64,000 bases of DNA, taken from the NCBI GenBank assembly GCA_045110675.1, contig JBGCGJ010000012.1:3857-67856 (forward strand). The letters are read 5' to 3'. Source of the stretch: JBALVT01 sp045110675 (GTDB lineage: Bacteria; Pseudomonadota; Gammaproteobacteria; Pseudomonadales; Halieaceae). This document shows, piece after piece, positions 26,270-34,778 of the stretch (positions within the stretch are counted from its first letter, which is position 1; each line of letters begins with the position of its first letter). The position numbers were made by a program, and so were the translations under genes. The notes beneath the pieces were generated by a model. That model was given only the letters and a program-made list of their open reading frames with translations. It was not told the DNA's origin and searched no databases.

Positions 26270-27382
26270 GTGATCAATCCTCCCGCTGATGAGGAATTGG
26301 AGAAGGCTTGGCAGCTTTCCGACAAATCTATCCCAACTTTGTGGCTGCTGGGTAAAACAGGGGCGGGGAAATCGTCAATCGTGCAAAAAATGACAGGTCA
26401 AACCGCGGCTGAAATTGGCAATGGTTTTATGCCCTGTACTCAGGACTCCAGGCACTACAATTTTCCTGTCCATCAGCCTCTACTCAGGTTTCTGGATACC
26501 CGAGGTTTGGGCGAAGCCAGTTACGACCCCGCCGAGGATATTAAAGCCCTGGGCAAAGCCAGTCAGGCCCTACTCATTGTGATGCGCCTGGGCGATGGCG
26601 AACAGAGTGCCGTCTTGGCAGCCTTGCGCCAAATTCGCCGTTTGGCGCCCGCCATAAAACGCGATCATGCCATGGTGGTCTATACGGCCGGCCGGGAAGT
26701 CGAAAACGAGCATGATCGAGAGCGAGCCGTCGCCGATAAGCAAGTACTGATTGAGGAAACATGGAGGGAAACCCTTAGTTATGTTGTGGTCGATTTCTCC
26801 GAGCTTGAAGATGGTGTCACGCTCGACGATTGGGGTGTTGATCAACTGAATGAAATGATAGTAGCCAAATTGCCTGAACTTACTCAGTGGCTTTTGAAAA
26901 CCAGCCATGCAGATACCGAACAAGCCAATTTCGCGCAGCTGCGTTCCGAAGTGTTGTGGTACTCCAGTGCCGCAGCAGCCAGCGATACCATCCCCGCGAT
27001 CGGTCTTCTGAGTGTGCCCGGTATACAGGGGAAAATGCTGCATAGCCTGGCTCAGCACTACGGAATACCCTGGAGTAAGAGGAATTTTTCTGAGTTCACC
27101 GCGGCCCTCGGCACCAGTTTTGCTCTGCGCTATGCGATGAGTCTTGGGGGTAGGCAGTTGGCCAAACTCGTGCCCGGGGCAGGGCAGGTCGCAGGTTCAG
27201 CGCTCGCTTTTGGGGTCAGCTATGCAAGCACCTATGCTATTGGTCGGGCGGCCTGTAGTTATTTGTATCATCAGAAAACAAAAACACCCCTGAGTGATGA
27301 TGCACTGCATCACTTGTACAAGGAAGCACTGTCGGAGGGTAAGTCTGCGGGAGAGGAAATGAACCGGGACGACCGGAAATGA
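26270..27382 (+). CDS. P-loop GTPase with C-terminal DUF697-like region
   Basis: A 370-residue GTPase of the YcjF/DUF697-associated type. The P-loop is GKTGAGKSS, the G3 motif DTRGLG, and a G4-like stretch is VVYTAGRE, which departs from the usual N/T-K-x-D. The last 130 residues are hydrophobic and glycine-rich (LVPGAGQVAGSALAFGVSYASTYAIGRA), as in DUF697. GTG 26270 has no ribosome site. The frame is open upstream and encodes IKRIFKKFYES, like the N-termini of relatives. An ATC at 26237 has AGAGGG six bases before it. The stop overlaps the next GTPase start by 4 bases. Confidence 0.82.
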   Translation: MINPPADEELEKAWQLSDKSIPTLWLLGKTGAGKSSIVQKMTGQTAAEIGNGFMPCTQDSRHYNFPVHQPLLRFLDTRGLGEASYDPAEDIKALGKASQALLIVMRLGDGEQSAVLAALRQIRRLAPAIKRDHAMVVYTAGREVENEHDRERAVADKQVLIEETWRETLSYVVVDFSELEDGVTLDDWGVDQLNEMIVAKLPELTQWLLKTSHADTEQANFAQLRSEVLWYSSAAAASDTIPAIGLLSVPGIQGKMLHSLAQHYGIPWSKRNFSEFTAALGTSFALRYAMSLGGRQLAKLVPGAGQVAGSALAFGVSYASTYAIGRAACSYLYHQKTKTPLSDDALHHLYKEALSEGKSAGEEMNRDDRK

Positions 27383-28950
27383 CTCAGTTGATCAGAAAAA
27401 TATTCTCCCAAAGAACAACTCAATTTTATTTCTTTGCCGGGTTGAGTATTGTCCTGCCCCTTCTCGCCCTGGTTGTTTTGGGGCTTGCACAGTTGTGGGC
27501 CAATGATTGGTTGTTGTGGTTTGGCATGGGCGTGCTGGGACTAGCGTGTATTACTATGGCTGCACGCTATCTACTGTGGCGTGAAACCAAGCAAAAAGCC
27601 GATGGCGATCTAGAAAAAACTGCAGCCACGGCGGATGCCCCCGGGATTATTCATTTACAGCCCACAGCAGATTGGTCTGATCACGACAATCGAGTATGGG
27701 AGGCTTCAGTAGACCATATCGCCAGCGAAAACCTGTCGATGCTTGCATGGGACCAAGTGCCGGATGCGATGCTGGCTCAACTTCGCTTTGTGGCACGCAC
27801 TTATAACCACGATGACCCCAAGTCAGAGTATGCTTTCACTATTCCCGAGCTGATGTTAATGCTGGAGGTATGCAGTCGCGAGTACCGCGCCCTCGTTGTG
27901 CAGAACATCCCTTTTTCACAAAACGTCAAACTGTCCACCGCGATCAGCTGGTCGCAAAAAAGCACCGCTACTTACCAACTTTACAAAAAGTATTCTCCGG
28001 TATTGGATGTTGTCCGCGCTGTGTTGTCGGGAGGTTCCAGTGTTCCGGGAACAATCGCCGGTGGGCTTCTGTCTGAAATGGGAGGTGGCCTCAGTGATCA
28101 TATGCAGCAGAATTTAAAACAGATGCTGTTCGAGCAGGTATCCCAGGTTGCCATCGATTTGTATGGTGGTCGCCTAAAATTGTCCGATACCGAGATGCAG
28201 ATCTATCGAGATACCATCCAACAACCAGAGGAGGCAGTGGCCCGGCCTCTGTCCGTATTGATCATGGGGCAAGTGAATGCCGGCAAGTCTTCCCTGGTGA
28301 ATGTATTGAAAGAGGAAAGTGTAGCGGGCGTAGATGTGTTGCCCGCGACCGATGGTTTTCATGTGTATCATTTTTCTCTATCGGAAGGTGTAGAAATCTA
28401 TCTTACTGATACACCGGGGCTGGATGGCAGCGAGAAGGTTTCTGCGGCTCTTTTACAACACGCAGTTAAAGCCGATTTGTTACTGTGGCTGAGTCAGGCG
28501 AATCAACCGGCAAAGGCGCTGGATATTGCACTGCTGAAAGAGTGGGATCAGTATTTCGCGAACGATCTGGGAAGAAAGAAACCGCCGGTACTGCTGGTAA
28601 CAACGCATAACGATGCACTAAAACCACAGCGTGAATGGAATCCGCCCTATGATCTCTCGGACACTCAGATCCCCAAGGTGAAGACGATTGTAGCCGCCGC
28701 CGCCTATACACGCGAAGCGCTCGGTTTTTCGCAGGGGACCACGGTGATTCCTATCTCACTTAAACCCGGAGTAGATTCTTACAATATTGATGCATTGCGC
28801 GACGTATTGATGGCGCTTAGCGGTGAGGCCAGGGCTGCTCAGTTGAACAGACAGCGTCTGGAAGCAGCAGATACAGCACCGTTAATTCGCAGAGCCCTAT
28901 CACAGGGAGTCGGCTTGGCCGGGACGGCTTTGAAGCTGGTACTGCGATAG
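27379..28950 (+). CDS. Membrane-anchored dynamin/Era-like GTPase
   Basis: A 523-residue protein. Two transmembrane helices lie at about residues 17-67 (FYFFAGLSIVLPLLALVVLG and LLWFGMGVLGLACITMAARYL), a helical region follows, and a GTPase domain begins near residue 290. G1 is GQVNAGKSSLVN, G3 is DTPGLDG and G4 is THND. The C-terminus ends in a short amphipathic stretch. Its ATGA overlap with the preceding GTPase indicates coupling and probably a paired function at the inner membrane. Such pairs are known for stress or envelope roles, but the specific job is unknown. Confidence 0.82.
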   Translation: MTQLIRKIFSQRTTQFYFFAGLSIVLPLLALVVLGLAQLWANDWLLWFGMGVLGLACITMAARYLLWRETKQKADGDLEKTAATADAPGIIHLQPTADWSDHDNRVWEASVDHIASENLSMLAWDQVPDAMLAQLRFVARTYNHDDPKSEYAFTIPELMLMLEVCSREYRALVVQNIPFSQNVKLSTAISWSQKSTATYQLYKKYSPVLDVVRAVLSGGSSVPGTIAGGLLSEMGGGLSDHMQQNLKQMLFEQVSQVAIDLYGGRLKLSDTEMQIYRDTIQQPEEAVARPLSVLIMGQVNAGKSSLVNVLKEESVAGVDVLPATDGFHVYHFSLSEGVEIYLTDTPGLDGSEKVSAALLQHAVKADLLLWLSQANQPAKALDIALLKEWDQYFANDLGRKKPPVLLVTTHNDALKPQREWNPPYDLSDTQIPKVKTIVAAAAYTREALGFSQGTTVIPISLKPGVDSYNIDALRDVLMALSGEARAAQLNRQRLEAADTAPLIRRALSQGVGLAGTALKLVLR

Positions 28951-29024
28951 GTTTCAGTATTTTTCTGCGCTGGGCAGTTCGGGAAAACTGTGTAATAGTA
29001 TTGCGATGAGAGTCAAGGTGATCA

Positions 29025-29789
29025 GTGACCGAACCGCACATGGTTAGCATAGCAGTTATTTTGGCCTGCCTGGGTTTGTTGGTATTTGTAGCCACGACAG
29101 CGGCTTGGGTCGGTCGCATAAAACGAGTAGCCATTCCGAGTAATCGCACAGGGTTTCTTGCTAGCTGGCTTACGGCTTTGTTGTTGGGCGTTGCGAGTTT
29201 TTACAACCCTGGAGCAGGGTGGCTCAGCGGAGTGATGGCGACCGTTGTGGTCCTCGGCAGTGGGTTGTTTCTGTTGCTGTATTCCCTGGGCAAGCAGGGC
29301 GCTGGTGATGTGATTAACGTGGGCGATTCCATGCCTGCTTTTACTGCGCTTGATGAGAATCGAGAAACCTTCGAATCCAATACCCTTAACGGCGCACCGA
29401 TACTAATCAAATTTTTCCGCGGCCACTGGTGACCTTACTGTGTCGCCGAGTTGCGGCGATGGGAGGAAGACTTGGGTGCCGACCTAAATAATCGGGGAAT
29501 TCAAGTCCTGGCGGTGTCTACTGATACATCGGCTAAGATCGTGGCGGGTCGTCCCACGCACGGGCTTCGCGGCACCTTCATTGCAGATCCCGAGTTGGCC
29601 GTTACCGACCAATTTGGCCTGCGTAACACTAATACTGCGGTTCGCCCCCCGGGTTTACCGGGTCTGCCAATCCCCACCACCTTGTTGTTGGATGGAAAGG
29701 GTGTAGTGGTTTGGAAGGATCAGTCCCCGGATTACATGCAGCGCAGCGACCCGGAATACGTTCGCGCTGCATTTCAGCAGCATCTGTAA
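29025..29789 (+). CDS. Predicted selenoprotein: membrane peroxiredoxin-like protein (Sec-P-Y-C)
   Basis: Read through an in-frame TGA (29430-29432), this is a 254-residue protein. Three hydrophobic helices span about residues 6-88, and an AhpC/TSA-type domain follows from residue 95 (VGDSMPAFTALDENRETF). The active site reads ILIKFFRGHW-[TGA]-PYCVAELRRWEEDL. The TGA occupies the first Cys of the usual W-C-P-Y-C motif, giving Sec136 and Cys139. The rest is intact: QVLAVSTDTS, FIADPELAVTDQFGLRN and GLPIPTTLLLDGKG. GTG 29025 has AAGG six bases before it. ATG 29040 is an alternative. Likely a thiol-dependent peroxide reductase or disulfide oxidoreductase. Confidence 0.87.
29443..29459 (+). other. 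Candidate bSECIS hairpin of the second selenoprotein gene
   Basis: TCGCCG-AGTTG-CGGCGA forms six perfect base pairs around a 5-nt loop. It begins 11 bases after the TGA, with G then T at loop positions 2 and 3. One or two G-T pairs can extend it. The stem length, loop size and loop G-T match the hairpin found in the first selenoprotein gene although the sequences differ. Confidence 0.65.
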
Positions 29790-29795
29790 CACAGC

Positions 29796-29837
29796 CTAAA
29801 CAATAGTCGCTAAACAACAGCCGCTAAATAACAGGCC
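29796..29837. repeat. 14-bp tandem triplication at converging gene ends
   Basis: CTAAACAATAGTCG (29796), CTAAACAACAGCCG (29810) and CTAAATAACAGGCC (29824) run head to tail. The third copy is inside the last codons of the flavoenzyme gene, and the second supplies its stop codon. A 14-base unit shifts frame, so the duplication determines where that protein ends. Confidence 0.75.
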
Positions 29838-31843
29838 TGGTTGATTGCTGCTTTCGCATCGAGCTCAGCAGCCTCATAGGCGCCACCGATCAGCTTCGTA
29901 CTGATACCGCTATCTTGTAGCTCGTCGTATAGAGTGCGCAAAGGCAGTTGCCCAGCGCAGACAATGACGGTATCAACCTTCAGCAGTTCAGGTTGGTTAT
30001 TAACGAGTAAATGCAACCCCTCGTCATCGATACGATGATAGTCCACGCCATTGATCATTTTGACATTGCGTTTGGCCAGTGACATTTTGTGAGTCCACCC
30101 TGTTGTTTTCCCCAGGCCGCGTCCCACCGGAGTATCCTTGCGCTGCAAGAGAAAGACTTCTTTGTCATTTTTCTCCACTATGGGAGTCACTCCCGTTACG
30201 CCGCCACGAGGGTGATTTTCAAAATCAACGCCCCATTCTCTGGCGAACACGTCGATGTCCATTGCCGCCGATACACCTTTGTGCAAAATCAACTCTGCCA
30301 CGTCGAAACCAATTCCACCTGCGCCCATAATGGCTACCTTCTGACCCACTGGCTTGTTGCCCTTAATCACATCGACATAGCTTATAACTTTCTCGTGACC
30401 TATCCCTTCAATATCTGGCGTGCGAGGCGAGATTCCCGTGGCGACAATGATTTCATCGAAGTTGCCCTGCTTAAGTTGTTCAGCGTTCACGCGGGTGTTG
30501 AGTTGTAGTTCAATGCCGTGCAATTCGATCATTCGATTGAAGAAACGAAGAGTTTCCTCAAACTCTTCCTTACCCGGCACCCGTTTGGCGAGATTAAACT
30601 GCCCACCAATTTCGCTGGCAGATTCATAGAGCGTCACAGTATGCCCGCGCTCTGCCGCTATGTGTGCGTAAGCCATTCCTGCGGGTCCAGCACCGACCAC
30701 GGCTATTCGCTTGGGTGATTTCGTCTTTTCATAATTTAAGGTTGTTTCGTGACACGCCCTTGGGTTTACCAGACAGCTTGTCTCGCGCCCTGTAAAGCTG
30801 TGATCCAAACAGGCCTGATTACAGGCGATACAGGTATTGATTTCGTCTTCCCGACCCTCAAGCGCTTTGAGAACCAGGTCGGCATCAGCGAGCATGGGTC
30901 GAGCCATCGAGACCAGATCTGCATGTCCATCGACCAGCACTTGTTCTGCAACGTCTGGCATATTGATTCGATTGCTGGTGATGGTGGGAATGGTTAATTC
31001 TTTTCGCAGGCGCCCGGTAACCCCAGCAAACGCCGCCCTTGGAACTCGAGTTGATATGGTGGGGACGGCGGATTCATGCCAGGTAAAATGGGTGCTGATA
31101 ATGTTTGCTCCGGCGGCTTCGATTTCCCGCCCCAGCAGTACCACCTCATCCCAGGACATGCCTCCTTCCAGCATATCCATCGCCGCAATTCTAAATATGA
31201 CAATAAACTCATCGCCCACTGCTTCGCGAACACGCTTGACGACTTCAACCGGGAAGCGCATACGGTTTTCGTAGCTTCCGCCCCACCGGTCTGTACGCCG
31301 ATTGGTCTTCTCTACCAGAAAGGTGCTGAGTAAGTACCCTGCCGAGCCAATAATTTCCACACCGTCGTATCCAGCTTCCTTGGCTTTCTCCGCGCAATTG
31401 GCAAAGTCTCTTAACTGTTTTTCTATGCCTTCCTCATCCAGCGCTTTGGGAAGAATCGGAGAAATTCTGGATTTTACTGCCGATGGCCCGACACAATTTT
31501 CCGAGTAGCCGATAGGCCCCGAGTGTAAAATCTGCATACACATTTTTACATCCGGTGAGGCTTTGTGAACCGCGTCGGTGACCATTCTGTGCTGGTCTGC
31601 TTCTTCGGATGTCGCCAGCTTCGAACCGAGCCCGCCTTCCTCGTTTGGCGAGATTCCGCCGGTAATGATCATGCCGACCCCGCCGCGAGCTCGCTCTGCA
31701 AAGTAAGCGGCCATGCGTTCGAAACCGCCTTCTGCCTCTTCAAGGCCGGTGTGCATAGAACCCATAATTGCGCGATTTTTGATCTGGGTGAACCCCAGAT
31801 CGAGTGGGGAAAATAAGTTCGGATAGCGCGTTAGGCCGATCAT
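29810..31843 (-). CDS. 2,4-dienoyl-CoA reductase-like NADH:flavin oxidoreductase
   Basis: A 677-residue FadH-type enzyme. An Old Yellow Enzyme barrel (about residues 1-350; YPNLFSPLDLGFTQIKNRAIMGSMHTG) is followed by an iron-sulfur cluster region, CIACNQACLDHSF with further Cys in CLVNPRAC. A FAD/NAD domain comes last, with VVGAGPAGMAYA and IMGAGGIGFDVAELI. It would reduce conjugated double bonds of acyl-CoA thioesters using NADPH. ATG 31843 has AAAGGA six bases upstream. Lying behind the atu genes on the same strand, it may act on unsaturated terpenoid acyl-CoAs. Confidence 0.88.
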   Translation of the reverse strand: MIGLTRYPNLFSPLDLGFTQIKNRAIMGSMHTGLEEAEGGFERMAAYFAERARGGVGMIITGGISPNEEGGLGSKLATSEEADQHRMVTDAVHKASPDVKMCMQILHSGPIGYSENCVGPSAVKSRISPILPKALDEEGIEKQLRDFANCAEKAKEAGYDGVEIIGSAGYLLSTFLVEKTNRRTDRWGGSYENRMRFPVEVVKRVREAVGDEFIVIFRIAAMDMLEGGMSWDEVVLLGREIEAAGANIISTHFTWHESAVPTISTRVPRAAFAGVTGRLRKELTIPTITSNRINMPDVAEQVLVDGHADLVSMARPMLADADLVLKALEGREDEINTCIACNQACLDHSFTGRETSCLVNPRACHETTLNYEKTKSPKRIAVVGAGPAGMAYAHIAAERGHTVTLYESASEIGGQFNLAKRVPGKEEFEETLRFFNRMIELHGIELQLNTRVNAEQLKQGNFDEIIVATGISPRTPDIEGIGHEKVISYVDVIKGNKPVGQKVAIMGAGGIGFDVAELILHKGVSAAMDIDVFAREWGVDFENHPRGGVTGVTPIVEKNDKEVFLLQRKDTPVGRGLGKTTGWTHKMSLAKRNVKMINGVDYHRIDDEGLHLLVNNQPELLKVDTVIVCAGQLPLRTLYDELQDSGISTKLIGGAYEAAELDAKAAINQACYLAAVV

Positions 31844-31918
31844 GAGTTGTCCTTTTGGTATTATCAATTCTCAGATGGAATGATATACGTTTGCGGGAGC
31901 GTTTTCGGATTGAAACAC

Positions 31919-33919
31919 CTATTCATTTCCAGCGTCTACCTCAATTTGTATCAACAGATCATCGGCTGCGACTTGTTTTCCCGCCTGGGCTGTTACTTCC
32001 AGAATCTTTCCGTCGATCTCAGCAGTTACCTGGTAGTGCATTTTCATGGCCTCCAGTACAGCCAGGGTTTGCCCGGCAGCGACGGTATCCCCGGGTGAAA
32101 CCAGCACCTCCAGTAAAATCCCGTGCATCGGGGCCGTGACGCTTCCATCACCGCCAGCTGTATCGGCACTGCCCTCTAAGCGGACGAGGTCCCGAAAGCA
32201 CGCTGTACGACCTTCTATTGACAGATATAACAGGCCTGTCTCAGTTGTGTGGAAACGCGCTATCTGTTGAGAACCGTCAATGGCTACATGGGCTGTATTA
32301 CCCTCCAGCGAAACAATTTCAACGACTACTGATTCGTCATTTCCGATAACTCGGTATTGTTCGCCACCCATGGGTGTAATCGATAGCGAGTAACTGACTT
32401 CGTCAAAGTTGTATCTTTTCGGAGTAAGCAAGGCACTGGCGCTGGACCAATTTTTCAGGTTACTGGCAACGATGACGCTGCGCTCCTTAGACTTCAGGTA
32501 CTCCATGTTGATCTCCAACACCGCGGCCACCGCGCTGTCGGAGAAGCTGGGGATGCTGTCAGAAATTTCCCCTTCAACAAACTCCTCTTGGATAAATGCG
32601 GTGGTGGCTAAACCGTCGATAAACACCTGCTTGTCGAGACAGGCGATCAGGAAGTCCTTGTTGTTCTTGGTGCCGAACAGCAGCGTTTCTCGCAGTGCCT
32701 CAAGCAGGCGTAGCCTGGCGATTTCTCGAGTAGGGCCACCGGCGATGACTTTCGCCACCATCGGATCGTAAAAGGGAGAGATATCCTGCCCCGTGCAAAT
32801 GCCACCGTCGATGCGAACGCCCACGCCGGACGCAGGCTCCCACAAGTCCACTGGTCCTGACATGGGGAGAAAATCCTGCGCCGGGTCCTCGGTGTAGAGG
32901 CGCACTTCTATCGCGTGACCCGACAGTGAAATATCCTCTTGGCTAAGGCCCAACTGTTCTCCCTGGGCAACCTGAATTTGCAATTCGACCAAATCCAGAC
33001 CAGTGATAATTTCTGTAACCGGGTGTTCCACTTGTAGACGTGTATTCATTTCCAAAAAATAAAATTCGCCGCTCTCGTCTAACAGAAATTCGACTGTTCC
33101 GGCTCCGCGATACTGAATGTTTTTAGCTGCTTGCACAGCGGCTTCGCCCATTCTGGCGCGCAGTTCGTCGGTCATAATAGGGCAGGGTGCTTCCTCAATG
33201 ACCTTTTGATGACGACGCTGCACTGAGCAATCTCGCTCGCCCATATGCACAGTATTGCCCTGGGTATCGGCAAACACTTGTACCTCGACGTGCCGGGGTC
33301 TAACGATCGCTTTTTCAAGAATCAGTTCGCCAGAACCGAAAGATGATTCAGCTTCCGCTCTGGCGAGCTTGATGGCATCGGCCAAATCTTTTTCGTCGTG
33401 TACCAGCCGCATGCCCCGACCACCACCTCCGGCCGCGGCTTTCACCATCAGCGGCAATGCAATATTCTGCGCTTGCGCGACCAGAGTTGCGTCGCTCTGG
33501 TCTTCGCCCTCATAACCCGGCACACAGGGCACTCCGGCGTCGATCATGCGACGTTTTGCTTCCGCCTTGTTGCCCATTAGATGAATCGATTCGGCCGTTG
33601 GCCCGATAAACACCAGGCCCGCATCTTCACAAGCTTGTGCAAAGCTCGCATTTTCGCTCATGAAACCGTATCCGGGGTGCACGGCTTGCGCGCCGCTCAC
33701 TGCTGCCGCCTGTAGGATATTTTCCGCCACCAGATAGGACTCGTTCACCGGACCTGGGCCAATGCAAACGGCTTCATCCGCCATTTGCACATGGGGGGCT
33801 GCAGTGTCTGCTTCAGAGTAAACCGCCACAGTGCGATAGCCCAGAGCTTTGGCAGTGCGGATAATCCGGCAGGCAATTTCGCCCCGATTGGCGATTAAGA
33901 TGCTGTTAAAGCGTGTCAT
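31919..33919 (-). CDS. atuF: Acyl-CoA carboxylase alpha subunit, biotin-containing (AtuF-like)
   Basis: A 666-residue biotin carboxylase/carrier protein. The N-terminus FNSILIANRGEIACRIIRTA, the ATP-grasp glycine loop KAAAGGGGRGMRLV, and FLEMNTRLQVEHPVTE are diagnostic. The biotinyl Lys is in LAVLEAMKMHYQV near the C-terminus. It carboxylates biotin and serves the beta subunit at 34779. By context with AtuA this is probably geranyl-CoA carboxylase, though the sequence alone is also compatible with 3-methylcrotonyl-CoA carboxylase. Confidence 0.85.
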   Translation of the reverse strand: MTRFNSILIANRGEIACRIIRTAKALGYRTVAVYSEADTAAPHVQMADEAVCIGPGPVNESYLVAENILQAAAVSGAQAVHPGYGFMSENASFAQACEDAGLVFIGPTAESIHLMGNKAEAKRRMIDAGVPCVPGYEGEDQSDATLVAQAQNIALPLMVKAAAGGGGRGMRLVHDEKDLADAIKLARAEAESSFGSGELILEKAIVRPRHVEVQVFADTQGNTVHMGERDCSVQRRHQKVIEEAPCPIMTDELRARMGEAAVQAAKNIQYRGAGTVEFLLDESGEFYFLEMNTRLQVEHPVTEIITGLDLVELQIQVAQGEQLGLSQEDISLSGHAIEVRLYTEDPAQDFLPMSGPVDLWEPASGVGVRIDGGICTGQDISPFYDPMVAKVIAGGPTREIARLRLLEALRETLLFGTKNNKDFLIACLDKQVFIDGLATTAFIQEEFVEGEISDSIPSFSDSAVAAVLEINMEYLKSKERSVIVASNLKNWSSASALLTPKRYNFDEVSYSLSITPMGGEQYRVIGNDESVVVEIVSLEGNTAHVAIDGSQQIARFHTTETGLLYLSIEGRTACFRDLVRLEGSADTAGGDGSVTAPMHGILLEVLVSPGDTVAAGQTLAVLEAMKMHYQVTAEIDGKILEVTAQAGKQVAADDLLIQIEVDAGNE

Positions 33920-33942
33920 TTAAAACTCCTGCAGTGAGTCGG

Positions 33943-34752
33943 TCACTCGGTTGCCCAGCTCGGTTTACGTTTTTCTACGAAGGCAGAGACACCTTCGGTG
34001 CCCTCTTCGCTCAACATGCACGAGGCAAACCCACGGGACGCGAAATCCAGCGCCTCGGCGCGGGGTTTGCGTGTGCTTTCAAACACAATACCTTTGGTGA
34101 CGGCGTTGGCACCGGGAGCGCACAATGAAATGTGTTCCAACACCTCCTGGCACTGTGCTTCCATGTCTTGGGCGTCATTGGCGAGCATATGTGCAATTCC
34201 ATATTGCAAAGCCTCGTCGCCCTTGAAACGAGCACCTGTGAGCATCAAACGTCTGGCCTGGGTAAGACCCACTCGCTCGGTGACAAAGGGGGCTATTTGC
34301 GCAGGGGGAATGCCCAGACTGGTTTCACTCAGTCGAAACCGGGCGTCTTTGGTGACGATGGTGACATCGCCAACACAGGCCAACCCCAAGCCACCGCCGA
34401 TGGCTGCACCCTCCACGAGAATGATGACTACCTGTGGCTGCTCATTAAGTTTGATCATCAAGTCACCGAAGGTTCGATTGCCCCTGGCCACTTCAACGTG
34501 ATCGGTCTCGCTACCTTGCATGTCGGACTTAAAACCTTTGATGTCGCCTCCCGCGCAGAAAAACCCGCCTTTGCCACGAAGTACGATGGTGCGAATACTT
34601 CGATCATCTGCGATGCTATCCAACACCCGATCTAACTCTTCCACCATTTCAGCGGAGAGCGCATTGCGTGCGTCGGGTCGGTTAAACCAGATTTTGAGAA
34701 CGCTGCCCTCGTGCTCCAGGATTAGCGCTGTGGTGTCGGGAAGTTGGCTCAT
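33943..34752 (-). CDS. atuE: Enoyl-CoA hydratase/isomerase family protein (AtuE-like)
   Basis: A 269-residue crotonase. IWFNRPDARNALSAEMVEEL, the oxyanion loops FFCAGGDIKGF and EGAAIGGGLGLACVGDVTIV, and ETSLGIPPAQIAPF are characteristic. In the Atu pathway, AtuE hydrates isohexenyl-glutaconyl-CoA, the product of geranyl-CoA carboxylation. It lies between the two carboxylase subunit genes, as in Pseudomonas atu clusters. Confidence 0.82.
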   Translation of the reverse strand: MSQLPDTTALILEHEGSVLKIWFNRPDARNALSAEMVEELDRVLDSIADDRSIRTIVLRGKGGFFCAGGDIKGFKSDMQGSETDHVEVARGNRTFGDLMIKLNEQPQVVIILVEGAAIGGGLGLACVGDVTIVTKDARFRLSETSLGIPPAQIAPFVTERVGLTQARRLMLTGARFKGDEALQYGIAHMLANDAQDMEAQCQEVLEHISLCAPGANAVTKGIVFESTRKPRAEALDFASRGFASCMLSEEGTEGVSAFVEKRKPSWATE

Positions 34753-34778
34753 AATTTTTTCTCTAGTGATTGTCCGGC

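Noticed and set aside
26010..26273. Open frame of 87 codons on the plus strand
   Set aside because: It is antisense to the start of the first selenoprotein gene, has no recognisable domain, and overlaps the probable upstream start of the GTPase.
25804..29432. TGA read as tryptophan by an alternative genetic code
   Set aside because: Many genes in the window end in TGA at the expected family length, and both internal TGAs fall at a Cys position next to an existing Trp. Trp there would destroy the redox motif.
25450..29789. Both interrupted redoxin genes as ordinary pseudogenes or assembly errors
   Set aside because: In both, the only defect is TGA at the same motif position, the frame is unchanged afterwards, and a suitable hairpin follows. 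Random decay would not hit the same codon twice.
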